Assembly: GCA_963844845.1 (NCBI GenBank)
Contig: CAWJPW010000010.1
Coordinates: forward strand, 1 to 64,000
DNA: 64,000 bases
Reading direction: 5' to 3'
Origin: CAWJPW01 sp963844845
GTDB lineage: Bacteria > Acidobacteriota > Thermoanaerobaculia > Thermoanaerobaculales > Sulfomarinibacteraceae
Shown here one piece after another: positions 1 through 7,615 of the stretch (position 1 is its first letter; each line of letters begins with the position of its first letter). A program made the position numbers and the translations under genes. The notes beneath the pieces were generated by a model, which was not told where the DNA came from, searched no databases, and saw only the letters and a program-made list of their open reading frames with translations.

Positions 1-865
1 TGGGTGAAGCAGTCTGCCCGGAGGGCGGCGTAGCCGACCGGAGGGCAGACCGCTCGGCGAACTCCTCGGGGGTCAGGTTCCCGAGGGATGAGTGGGGCCG
101 CTCGGAGTTGTACTCGACACGCCAGTCCTCAACGACCCATTTCGCATCAGGGATGGTGGTGAACCAGTGGACGTTCAGGCATTCGTCCCGCACCCGACCG
201 TTGAAGCTCTCGATGAAGCAGTTCTCGGTGGGTTTTCCAGGACGGATGAAGACCAGCTCGACGCCGTGCTCATACGCCCACTGATCCAGTACGCGGCTCC
301 TGAACTCCGGGCCGTTGTCGACGACGATTCGCTTCGGTAGGCCACGCTCCTCGGCCAGCCCGTCCAGCACTCTCACGACCCGGGTGGCAGGCAGCGAGGT
401 GTCGACCTCAATCGCTGGGCACACCCTGGTCGCGTCGTCGATGATGTTGAGCAGGCGAAATGTACGCCCATCCGCCAAGGTGTCTCTCATGAAGTCCATG
501 GACCACTGCTCGTTGGCCTGCATCGGAACGATCCGTGGCCGGCGATTCGCCTGGGCCACCTGGCGCCGCTTCTTCCGCTGCACCGCAAGCCTCTCCTCGG
601 TGTAGAGCCGATACACCCGCTTGTGATTGACGATCTCGCCAGCCTGCCGAAGCTTCCGATGGAGCATCCGATAGCCATAGCGCGGGTAGCGTCGCGCCAA
701 CAGCGCGAGCCGCTCCTTGAGCTCCTCATCACGACGTCGCTCGGACCGCCGGTAGCGCACCGACGATCGATGTGTATTCGCCAACCGGCAGGCTCTTCTC
801 TCGCTGAGCCCACAGCGATCCCGGATCCAACTCACCGCCTCGCGCCGGGCCGCGGGCGTCACCAT
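1..865 (-). CDS. IS3-family transposase OrfB (DDE integrase domain), cut by window edge
   Basis: Reading the minus strand from ATG at 865 gives about 288 residues open to the window edge. It contains the DDE catalytic core: WSMDF (first D), VVDNGPEF (second D) and ENCFIESFNG (E, 35 residues after the second D), then the usual YNSERPHSSLG box near the C-terminus. This is the strand-transfer half of the IS3 transposase. The ATG overlaps the end of orfA by seven bases. Just before it lies AGAAAATGG, whose A-run allows a -1 slip from the orfA frame into this one, so the active product may be an OrfAB fusion, as is known for IS3 elements. The stop codon is outside the window. Confidence 0.85.
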   Translation of the reverse strand, partial: MVTPAARREAVSWIRDRCGLSERRACRLANTHRSSVRYRRSERRRDEELKERLALLARRYPRYGYRMLHRKLRQAGEIVNHKRVYRLYTEERLAVQRKKRRQVAQANRRPRIVPMQANEQWSMDFMRDTLADGRTFRLLNIIDDATRVCPAIEVDTSLPATRVVRVLDGLAEERGLPKRIVVDNGPEFRSRVLDQWAYEHGVELVFIRPGKPTENCFIESFNGRVRDECLNVHWFTTIPDAKWVVEDWRVEYNSERPHSSLGNLTPEEFAERSALRSATPPSGQTASP

Positions 866-1125
866 TTTCTTGACAGGGCGTCCTTCAGGATCTGCTTGTC
901 GAGCGTGAGCTCGGCGACAGCAGTCTTCAGCCGTCGATTCTCTTCCTCGAGCTCGCGCAGCCGCCTCGCTTCGCTTTCGTCCATCCCGCCGTACTTGGCC
1001 TTCCAGCGATGATAGGTGCCCTCGGAGATCCCCACGTCCCGACAAACGTCCTTCACCAACTCGCCGGCCTGGGTCCGCTGTAGGATCCGGATGATCTGCT
1101 CCTCGCTGAATCGACTCTTCCTCAT
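859..1125 (-). CDS. IS3-family OrfA (helix-turn-helix, leucine zipper)
   Basis: This 88-residue protein begins MRKSRFSEEQII and carries an HTH_8/IS3-type DNA-binding domain (about residues 5-55, ending in WKAKYGGM) followed by a leucine-rich coiled segment (LRELEEENRRLK) typical of the IS407 subgroup. It binds the element's ends and multimerises with OrfB. The start is supported by GAGGAG six bases upstream on the minus strand. Its last codons AGA AAA TGG TGA overlap the start of orfB and provide the slippery A-run. Confidence 0.85.
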   Translation of the reverse strand: MRKSRFSEEQIIRILQRTQAGELVKDVCRDVGISEGTYHRWKAKYGGMDESEARRLRELEEENRRLKTAVAELTLDKQILKDALSRKW

Positions 1126-1301
1126 TGGCGCTCCTCGCCGTCCATCCTCTCATTACCGATGGACCGGTTTCCGGGGAGCACCTCAAGGCCCCCCTCAGTC
1201 CACGTCCCCAGTCCGAGTACCGCCTAGAGGCCGGTTCCTGCGCCGATTCTGAGCCTGTATCTTGTTTGTAGGCTACCAGCAGTGCGAAAGAAACTCCCTA
1301 T

Positions 1302-1385
1302 CCCTTCGTTATTCCATGGATTGGAATGAAGGGTTAATTCACCTTCTTAGTCTTTTCTCTTTCCATCGCTATAGGAACTTCCTAT
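1302..1385. repeat. Two inverted repeats in an AT-rich gap
   Basis: Between the IS end and the first operon the sequence becomes AT-rich. CCCTTC (1302-1307) and ATTCCA (1311-1316) can pair with TGGAAT (1322-1327) and GAAGGG (1328-1333), making a stem-loop with a three-base bulge. A second perfect palindrome, ATAGGAA-C-TTCCTAT, lies at 1371-1385, about 57 bases before the first start codon. The direct motif CTATCCCT recurs near 1298 and 1382. Location suggests control of the downstream operon or a transcript end, but no T-run follows, so no specific role is assigned. Confidence 0.45.
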
Positions 1386-1441
1386 CCCTGAACCGACTGT
1401 AATCGGGCGACTCCGCTATGATGACCGTCTGACGATCGGAG

Positions 1442-1783
1442 TTGAATGTGGATGACGGCGACCGGTGGCGGTTGACGGCCGATGAGCAGCGCACCCTCGG
1501 GCGCGCAGTCGCCCGGCTTCGCGCCGGGATCATGGCCGTAACGATTGGTATGACTGCCGGGGTCGGGCTCTTCGTGGCCACCGTCTGGCTGGTGCTGCGG
1601 GGAGGCGATCAGGTGGGCCCCCACCTCGGCCTGCTGGCCAACTACCTGCCCGGTTACAGCGTGAGCTGGGGCGGGGCCGCAATCGGTCTGCTCGAGGGCG
1701 GCCTGGTCGGCGCGCTGGTTGGTGCGTCGGTCACCTGGTTGTACAACACCTTTGCTGCGTGGAGGGGCGCCTCCTTCCGGTGA
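1442..1783 (+). CDS. Small two-helix membrane protein, paralogue of the next gene's C-terminal domain
   Basis: A 113-residue protein with two hydrophobic segments (about residues 30-53 and 75-100) joined by a loop with GYSVSWGGA. The same pattern, including GP.L.LL..YL.GY.VSWGGA, forms the C-terminal membrane domain of the oxidoreductase encoded immediately downstream, so the two are paralogous. The start is TTG at 1442 or GTG at 1448; neither has a strong ribosome site. Its TGA stop overlaps the GTG of the next gene (GTGA), indicating translational coupling. A role as membrane anchor or partner for the polysaccharide enzymes is inference. It heads the operon. Confidence 0.7.
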   Translation: MNVDDGDRWRLTADEQRTLGRAVARLRAGIMAVTIGMTAGVGLFVATVWLVLRGGDQVGPHLGLLANYLPGYSVSWGGAAIGLLEGGLVGALVGASVTWLYNTFAAWRGASFR

Positions 1784-3597
1784 CTACCGGTCGGACGGTG
1801 ATCATCGGGGCCGGCCCGGCGGGTCTGACGGCCGCCTGGGAGCTCGGGCGCCTCGGGCGGTCGGCGATCGTCCTCGAGAAGAGCGCCACTGTCGGCGGTC
1901 TGTCGCGAACCGTCTGCCACAACGGCTACCGGTTCGACATCGGCGGCCACCGGTTCTTCACCAAGATTCCCGAGGTGCGTTCGCTGTGGCGTGAGTGGTT
2001 GGGCGATGATCTTCTCGAGCGTCCGCGGATGTCGCGAATCTACTACCGGGGGCGGTATTTCGATTACCCTTTGCGTCCGGTGGACGCGCTGATCAATCTC
2101 GGACCGGTCGAGGCGGGACGGATTGCGCTCAGCTATCTCCGGGCGCGGCTCGCGCCGCAGCGCGAGGAGCGGAACTTTGAGGAGTGGGTGGTACACCGCT
2201 TCGGCCGCCGGTTATACGAGATCTTCTTCCGGAGCTACACCGAGAAGGTGTGGGGCCTGCCGTGCACTGAGATCGGCGCCGAGTGGGCCGCCCAGCGCAT
2301 CAAGGATCTCGATCTGTTGGCGGCGGTGCGCTCGGCGCTGTTTGGAGGGCGCGCTGCCGGCCGGGTCATCACAACCCTGATCGACCGCTTCTCGTACCCC
2401 CGGATGGGTCCGGGGATGATGTGGGAGGCCTGTCGGGATCGGCTGCGGGACCTCGGCATCGAGACCGTGACCGGCGCCGAGGTCAGGACCATTTGTCACC
2501 GGGATGGCCGTGTGGAAGGCGTAGTGGTCGGCCGCGGTGATGGTCGGAAGGAGCTGGAGGGGGCCGACTTCATCTCCAGCATGCCGATTCGCGACCTGGT
2601 AGCGGTACTTGATCCACCGCCGCCCGCCGAGGTCCTCGAGGCGGCGGCCCGGCTGCGCTATCGCGATTTCCTGACCGTGGTGCTGATCATCGACCGGGAG
2701 CAGGTCTTTCCGGACAACTGGATCTACGTGCACGCGCCCGAGGTGCGGGTCGGCCGGGTGCAGAATTTCAAGAACTGGAGCCCGGAGATGGTACCCGACC
2801 CGGGCACGACCTCGCTCGGGCTCGAGTACTTCGTGCAGGAGGGCGACGAGCTGTGGCGCCGTCCCGACGCCGAGCTGCGGGATCTGGGCGCGCGGGAGCT
2901 CGAGGAACTCGGCCTGATCAGTGCCGAGGAGGTGATCGACCACGCCGTGGTCCGCGCCCGCAAGGCCTATCCGGTGTACGACACGGCCTACGCCGAGGCG
3001 TTGGCGATCATCCGCGGCTATCTCGACGGGCTTGAGAACCTGCAGCTCATCGGGCGGAACGGCCAGCACCGATACAACAACCAGGACCATTCAATGGTGA
3101 CAGGGCTGCGGGCGGCGCACAATCTGGCGGGCGCCGGCCATGATATCTGGGCGGTCAACGTCGATCAGGCGTACCTCGAGGAGGGCGCGGCGGCGGCGGG
3201 TGAGCGGCTCGTACCGATGCCGGCAGCCGTACCCGACCGCGCCGCGGTGCTCGCCGAGACCTTCGCACGCTATGATCAGGTGGCCCTCGGGGGTGCTGTC
3301 GGCACGGTGGCTGGCTTCGGCGTGTTCGCGGCCACTGCCATCCTCCTGTTGCAGGGCGGTGAGCCGCTGGGACCCAATCTCTCGCTCCTCGGCCAGTACC
3401 TCTTCGGCTACCAGGTGAGCTGGGGAGGCGCTCTCACGGGTCTGGCCGAGGCGGGCGTCGGGGGCTTTGCCTACGGCTGGGTGCTGGCGCGGCTGATCAA
3501 CCGCCTCGTCGATCTCAGCCTGGCCTCGGTGGTCCGCGGGTTGGAGGCGTCGCGCGCGCTCGATCCGCTCGAACGGGCGGATGGACCGGGACCATGA
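1780..3597 (+). CDS. UDP-galactopyranose-mutase-like FAD-dependent oxidoreductase with membrane tail
   Basis: A 605-residue flavoprotein. Residues 7-30 hold the Rossmann dinucleotide-binding motif (VIIGAGPAG...E), followed by GGLSRT and GGHRFFTK, which resemble the UGM/amine-oxidase superfamily. Near residue 415 it has NGQHRYNNQDHSM, characteristic of UGM-like proteins in glycan clusters. Residues about 505-590 add a two-helix membrane domain homologous to the preceding small protein. An upstream GTG at 1759 is in frame, but GTG at 1780 is preferred because it forms a GTGA overlap with the upstream stop, matching the 1-4 base overlaps of the rest of the string. Likely role: FAD-dependent conversion of a sugar nucleotide or lipid-linked sugar at the membrane. 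The substrate is not determinable. Confidence 0.8.
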   Translation: MTTGRTVIIGAGPAGLTAAWELGRLGRSAIVLEKSATVGGLSRTVCHNGYRFDIGGHRFFTKIPEVRSLWREWLGDDLLERPRMSRIYYRGRYFDYPLRPVDALINLGPVEAGRIALSYLRARLAPQREERNFEEWVVHRFGRRLYEIFFRSYTEKVWGLPCTEIGAEWAAQRIKDLDLLAAVRSALFGGRAAGRVITTLIDRFSYPRMGPGMMWEACRDRLRDLGIETVTGAEVRTICHRDGRVEGVVVGRGDGRKELEGADFISSMPIRDLVAVLDPPPPAEVLEAAARLRYRDFLTVVLIIDREQVFPDNWIYVHAPEVRVGRVQNFKNWSPEMVPDPGTTSLGLEYFVQEGDELWRRPDAELRDLGARELEELGLISAEEVIDHAVVRARKAYPVYDTAYAEALAIIRGYLDGLENLQLIGRNGQHRYNNQDHSMVTGLRAAHNLAGAGHDIWAVNVDQAYLEEGAAAAGERLVPMPAAVPDRAAVLAETFARYDQVALGGAVGTVAGFGVFAATAILLLQGGEPLGPNLSLLGQYLFGYQVSWGGALTGLAEAGVGGFAYGWVLARLINRLVDLSLASVVRGLEASRALDPLERADGPGP

Positions 3598-4796
3598 GTG
3601 CCGCCGGAAACGCCGTCGCACCTGGTCGCCGGCAGCGGGCCGTCATCCGGAGACGGCTGCTGTGGATCGGTCTCGTGGCACTCACCATCCGCCTCGCGGT
3701 GGTGGTCGCGGTCATCGACTGGCAGCAGCCGCCGAGCGATCTCAGTTTCCGCTACCTGCCGATCGCCAACGCCCTCCTCGAGGGCAAGGGTTTCGTCCTG
3801 TATGGCCGGCCGACCGCCGCATCGCCGCCGCTGTACCCACTGTTGCTGGCCGCCGTGCTGGCGGTCTTCGGCCCCTCGGCGACCGCGGTGCGGGTTGTTC
3901 TCGCCCTTGTCGACACCGCCCATTGTCTCGTGTGGGCAGTGATCGCCGGCCGCCTCCTCGGCGAGCGCGTGGGCTGGACGGTGGGGGCGCTCCTCGCCGT
4001 CTGCCCCTATTTCGTCTACCTGGCGGTGACCGCTGGCAGTGACACCCTCTTCCTCCTCCTGCAGGGTGTTTTCGTGCTCCTCTTGGTACACGCTCTGGAG
4101 GACAGGAGCGGACGCGACGGCCGTTTCCTTGGCGCCGGCGCCGCGCTCGGTCTGGCGACCCTCTGCCGGGCGGTGTCGCTCTTCATGCCCGTGGCGGTGG
4201 CGCCAATCATCGTGCTCCGGCGTCGCCGGCGTGCCGCCGCCGTGATGTCGGTGATGCTGTTGTTTGCCGGTTTTGCGATCGTGCTCGCCCCGTGGACGGC
4301 GCGCAACTGGCAGCGCTTTCATCGCCTGGTGCCAGTGCAGACCCTAGGCGGCTATCATCTGTACCTGGCCGCCACGGGCGCCTCCTCCGACGCGATGAGA
4401 ACCGCAGCGGGCGACGTCACAACCGATGCCCACTATTTGCACCGCGGGCTGACGGCCATGGCCAACCAGCCGCTGCTCGTGCTGCGGGGGATGGCCGGCC
4501 GGCTCTGGAGAATGTGGTTCTGGACCCATTCGGGCCGCCTGCCCGGGTTGCTGGCGACGCTCAATCTTGGCCTCCTGGCAGCGGCTCTTGCGGGCATCGT
4601 GCTCACCCGCCGCCTCTGGCGACAGCTTCTCGTGCTTTACGTCGTGATCGGTTACTACATCTCGTTGCACAGTGTTCTCTTTGCCATCTTCCGCTACCTG
4701 ATGCCGGTGGTGCCCGCCCTCATCACCTTCGCGGCGGCCGCCGGTTGGCGGGCGGTCGACCGGCTGCAGCGGCGCCGCGTGGAAGCGGGAGGGTGA
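3594..4796 (+). CDS. GT39/ArnT-like membrane glycosyltransferase
   Basis: A 400-residue polytopic membrane protein with about ten hydrophobic segments. Features of the GT-C fold (PMT/ArnT, GT39/GT83) are the early segment with SFRYLPIANALLEGKG, a periplasmic-loop SPPLYPLLL, APWTARNWQRF in the middle, and a C-terminal FRYLMPVVP. GT-C enzymes transfer sugar from polyprenyl phosphate on the outer face of the inner membrane. ATG at 3594 overlaps the previous stop (ATGA) and its own TGA overlaps the next ATG (TGATG), so it lies inside the coupled string. Acceptor and donor are unknown. Confidence 0.75.
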   Translation: MSAAGNAVAPGRRQRAVIRRRLLWIGLVALTIRLAVVVAVIDWQQPPSDLSFRYLPIANALLEGKGFVLYGRPTAASPPLYPLLLAAVLAVFGPSATAVRVVLALVDTAHCLVWAVIAGRLLGERVGWTVGALLAVCPYFVYLAVTAGSDTLFLLLQGVFVLLLVHALEDRSGRDGRFLGAGAALGLATLCRAVSLFMPVAVAPIIVLRRRRRAAAVMSVMLLFAGFAIVLAPWTARNWQRFHRLVPVQTLGGYHLYLAATGASSDAMRTAAGDVTTDAHYLHRGLTAMANQPLLVLRGMAGRLWRMWFWTHSGRLPGLLATLNLGLLAAALAGIVLTRRLWRQLLVLYVVIGYYISLHSVLFAIFRYLMPVVPALITFAAAAGWRAVDRLQRRRVEAGG

Positions 4797-5797
4797 TGGC
4801 GACGGCGGTCGAGGTTTCGATTGTGCTGCCGGTCGGCGGCCCGCACGCCGAGCTCGGGCGCTGCCTGGGGAGCATCGCCAGTCTCGATCCGCCGCCGGGT
4901 GAGGTGGTCGTAGTCCTCGATGGGGTCGACACCGAGCTGCCACCGGTGGCGGAGTCTATCGGCGTCCGGGTGGTGCGGCTCGCCGAGCGCTGCGGTCCGG
5001 CAATCGCGCGGAACCGGGGGGCGGCCGTCGCCCGCGGCTCGTATCTGTTCTTTGTTGACAGCGACGTCGAGCTACCCGCGGCAACCATCGGTCGAGCCCT
5101 GTCGGCGCTGGTGTCCGACGAGCAGCCGGCGGCGGTCTTCGGATCCTACGACGACGCGCCGGCCGATCCCGGTCTGATCTCGCAGTACCGCAACCTGCTC
5201 CACCACTGGGTTCACCAGCAGGCGCGTGCTGAGGCATCGACCTTCTTTGGAGCGTGCGGCCTCATCCGGCGCGAGGCATTCGACGACGTTGGTGGATTCG
5301 ACGAGCGCTTCGCCCGTCCGTCGGTCGAGGACATCGAGCTTGGCAGTCGTCTCCGCCGCGCCGGCTACCGCATCCGTCTGGCGAAGCAGCTTCGTGTGAC
5401 TCACCTCAAACGCTGGCGTGCGCTCCAGATGCTGCGCACGGATTTGTGGCGGCGGGCGGTGCCGTGGACCGAGCTGATGCTCGCCGATGATGGGTTACTC
5501 GATGATCTCAACCTGCGGCGGCGCGACCGGGTGAGCGTCGCCTTCGCAGTCGTGACCCTCCCGTTGACGATCGCGGGCTGGTGGTGGCCCCCTCTGTGGG
5601 GTGCGGCAGCGGCGTCGGCGCTGGTTGTGCTGGCGTTCAACCGCGATCTCTATGGTTTCTTTCGCCGCCGTCGCGGCCCCGCCTTCGCGCTGGCGGCGCT
5701 TCCCTGGCATTGGCTCTATCTGCTGACCTGCGGCGCCGGGTTCGCCATCGGTTGGCTGAAGCATCAGGCCGGTGCGGGCGTGGGACGGAGGAGATGA
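4796..5797 (+). CDS. Family 2 glycosyltransferase with C-terminal membrane segments
   Basis: A 333-residue GT2 enzyme. It starts VSIVLPVGG, has the nucleotide-sugar metal site FFVDSD (D88, D90), an acceptor-side segment FFGACGLIRREAFDDVGGFDERF, and the ED motif VEDIELGSRLRRAGY. After about residue 245 hydrophobic stretches suggest two to three membrane helices. ATG at 4796 overlaps the upstream TGA by one base. The enzyme likely builds the glycan on a lipid carrier at the cytoplasmic face, between the GT-C enzyme and the flippase encoded on either side. Confidence 0.82.
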   Translation: MATAVEVSIVLPVGGPHAELGRCLGSIASLDPPPGEVVVVLDGVDTELPPVAESIGVRVVRLAERCGPAIARNRGAAVARGSYLFFVDSDVELPAATIGRALSALVSDEQPAAVFGSYDDAPADPGLISQYRNLLHHWVHQQARAEASTFFGACGLIRREAFDDVGGFDERFARPSVEDIELGSRLRRAGYRIRLAKQLRVTHLKRWRALQMLRTDLWRRAVPWTELMLADDGLLDDLNLRRRDRVSVAFAVVTLPLTIAGWWWPPLWGAAAASALVVLAFNRDLYGFFRRRRGPAFALAALPWHWLYLLTCGAGFAIGWLKHQAGAGVGRRR

Positions 5798-7263
5798 TCA
5801 GGCGCATCGGACTCGCAGGTTCTATTTCCGGCCGGGAAACCGCGCGTGGGGCGCTGTTCATGCTCGTCGCCGATGCCCTGGTGCTGCCGACCGGAGTATT
5901 GACTCTCGCGTACCTTACCCGCCGACTCGGTCCGGACGGTTACGGCGCTTTCGCTCTGGCGGTCGGCGTGGTCGTGACCGTCGAGTTTGGCATCACCGCG
6001 CTGGTGTCGCGGGCGACGGTGTACTTCGTCAGCGCCGAAGAGGATCCGGCGGCGGCCGCGGCCGCCGCCTCGCGCGTCCGGTTGGGCCTCGATCTGGCAG
6101 CGGCGGCGGCGCTGTGGCTGCTGGCGCCGGCGATCGCCTGCAGCCTCGGTGAGCCTTCACTTGGATGGATCCTGCGCCTCTTCGCCGTAGACGTGCCGCT
6201 CTACGGGTGGGCGCGGTCACGGCGCGACATCCTCACCGGAAGAGCGCGCTTCGTGCAGGCGGCCGCAGGAAGCGTTGGTCGCTGGGTCTCGCGGCTGCTG
6301 CTGATCGTAGTGTTGGTGGAGGCGGGGATGGGGGTGCGGGGCGCCGTGCTCGGCAGCATCGGCGCCTCGCTGGTGGAGGCCTCGATCAACCGTACGGGCT
6401 TCATGCTGCGGACGGGTCGGGGGTTCTCGGTGGGCCGCATCTTGGGCTTCGGGCTACCGCTGTTCATCACCACCATGGCGACGCTGGTGCTCAACCGGCT
6501 CGATCTGTTCCTGCTCAAGCTGCTCGGCGCATCCGCCGCCAATGTCGGCGCCTACGCCGCGGCGCAGAATGCGGCCCTCACTCTGGGCATCGTCGCCGCC
6601 GCGCTGGCGCCGGTGGTGCTTGCAAATCTGAGCCGCGCGCGGACCGAGGGTGACGGCGCTGCAGCCGAGCTGACAGTTCGCAACGGCCTCCGCGCCGGGC
6701 TCCTGCTGCTGCCCTGGGTCGCCCTCCTCTCGGCGTCGGCCACCGAGGTCGCGCCGCTGCTCTTCGGGCCCGGTTTTTCCGCCGCCGCAGCCGTGCTCGC
6801 ATTGCTGGTCTTCGAGGGATGGGCGATGGTGGTGCACGCGCTGTCTGGGGTCATGCTGGCGGCGGCGGGCAGAAGCCGGTCCCTCCTCCTCCTCAGCCTG
6901 CCCCTGCCGCTGCTGGCCGGCGGCGGCCTCGGCCTGGCCATTCCCCGCTGGGGCATGATCGGTGCGGCGGCCGTGACGGCGACGGTGAGTGTCATCGGCG
7001 CGCTGGCTGTGGCCTGGGCCGCCTCCCGCGCGTGGCACGCCCGGCCGCCGCTGGCCAGCGCGACGCGCGGCCTGGCGGTCGCGGGAGTGATCGCCTTCAT
7101 CGCCATCGGCTGGTCGACCCCGGGGCCGGCAGTCCTCGTCAAGCTCGTTCTGCTCGGTGTTGCCGCCGCGCTTCTGCTGGTGCTGACCAGCGCCGTCCGC
7201 CCCGACGAGCTGCGCGCCGCCCTCGCGAGCCTGCCAGCCCGGTCTTCTCACCGGGTTTCGTGA
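5794..7263 (+). CDS. Oligosaccharide flippase (Wzx/MATE-like)
   Basis: A 489-residue membrane protein with 12 or more predicted helices and the Wzx/MurJ-type start GALFMLVADALVLPTGVLTLAYLTRRLGPDGYGAFALA. It probably moves the lipid-linked glycan made by the preceding enzymes across the inner membrane. ATG at 5794 overlaps the GT2 stop (ATGA). The last eight codons (SSHRVS region) lie inside one arm of a long inverted repeat (7236-7506), so the native C-terminus may have been replaced by repeat-derived sequence. It is the last gene of the first coupled string. Confidence 0.85.
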   Translation: MIRRIGLAGSISGRETARGALFMLVADALVLPTGVLTLAYLTRRLGPDGYGAFALAVGVVVTVEFGITALVSRATVYFVSAEEDPAAAAAAASRVRLGLDLAAAAALWLLAPAIACSLGEPSLGWILRLFAVDVPLYGWARSRRDILTGRARFVQAAAGSVGRWVSRLLLIVVLVEAGMGVRGAVLGSIGASLVEASINRTGFMLRTGRGFSVGRILGFGLPLFITTMATLVLNRLDLFLLKLLGASAANVGAYAAAQNAALTLGIVAAALAPVVLANLSRARTEGDGAAAELTVRNGLRAGLLLLPWVALLSASATEVAPLLFGPGFSAAAAVLALLVFEGWAMVVHALSGVMLAAAGRSRSLLLLSLPLPLLAGGGLGLAIPRWGMIGAAAVTATVSVIGALAVAWAASRAWHARPPLASATRGLAVAGVIAFIAIGWSTPGPAVLVKLVLLGVAAALLLVLTSAVRPDELRAALASLPARSSHRVS

Positions 7264-7506
7264 CGAGGGCTGCGAACGGTAGTCAGATGTTGGGTTTTTC
7301 GCGAATTGGGCGACACAGGCGTAGTCGCACGACGTTGCGCCGGCCGCGTCGCACCGCCACCAGGGCGTGGCTCATGGCCTCCTCCTCCGGACGAGGCCTG
7401 AGCTCACTCCGCTGCTGATGGCGGGATGAGGAGCACGATTTGCGAAAACCACTACAGATGACTGGAAATTCGGCCCGCAGTAGAAACCCGGTGAGAAGAT
7501 CGGGCT
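7236..7506. repeat. Long imperfect inverted repeat, possible MITE or structured element
   Basis: AGCCCGGTCTTCTCACCGGG at 7236 continues to GTTTC (24 bases, ending 7259) and is repeated in inverse at 7483-7506 with one mismatch. Similarity continues inward more loosely (AGTCAGATGTTGGGTTTTTCGCGAATTG versus its inverse near 7435-7465), giving arms of about 75 bases around a 120-base centre. The centre holds a second imperfect inverted repeat (GTGGCTCATGGCCTC against GAGGCCTGAGCTCAC). The left arm covers the last codons and stop of the flippase gene. No target duplication is evident. This fills most of the 352-base gap between the two operons. Confidence 0.6.
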
Positions 7507-7615
7507 ATGAATGCCGGCAGGTAAGGACGAACGTGAGTGAGGGATGCACCGGATGATGGTGTGAGGTTGCCCAGGACGGCCCCGGGTATCATGATGCAAC
7601 GATGGTAGTGACGAG

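Larger units (their letters stand above)
1..1202 (-). mobile_element. IS3-family (IS407-type) insertion sequence, right part only
   Basis: Two overlapping transposase frames on the minus strand (orfA then orfB) form an IS3-family element whose 3' part lies beyond the left edge of the window. The end upstream of orfA is probably near 1202, where the minus strand begins TGGACTGAGG, compatible with the 5'-TG terminus usual for this family. The other terminal repeat and any target duplication cannot be seen, so this boundary is inference. Both frames look intact, so the copy may be functional if the missing end is intact. Confidence 0.75.

Noticed and set aside
1371..1385. Similarity of CTATAGGAACTTC to a yeast FRT half-site
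   Set aside because: Only about 12 bases match and there is no second properly spaced arm or recombinase gene; it is explained by a short palindrome.
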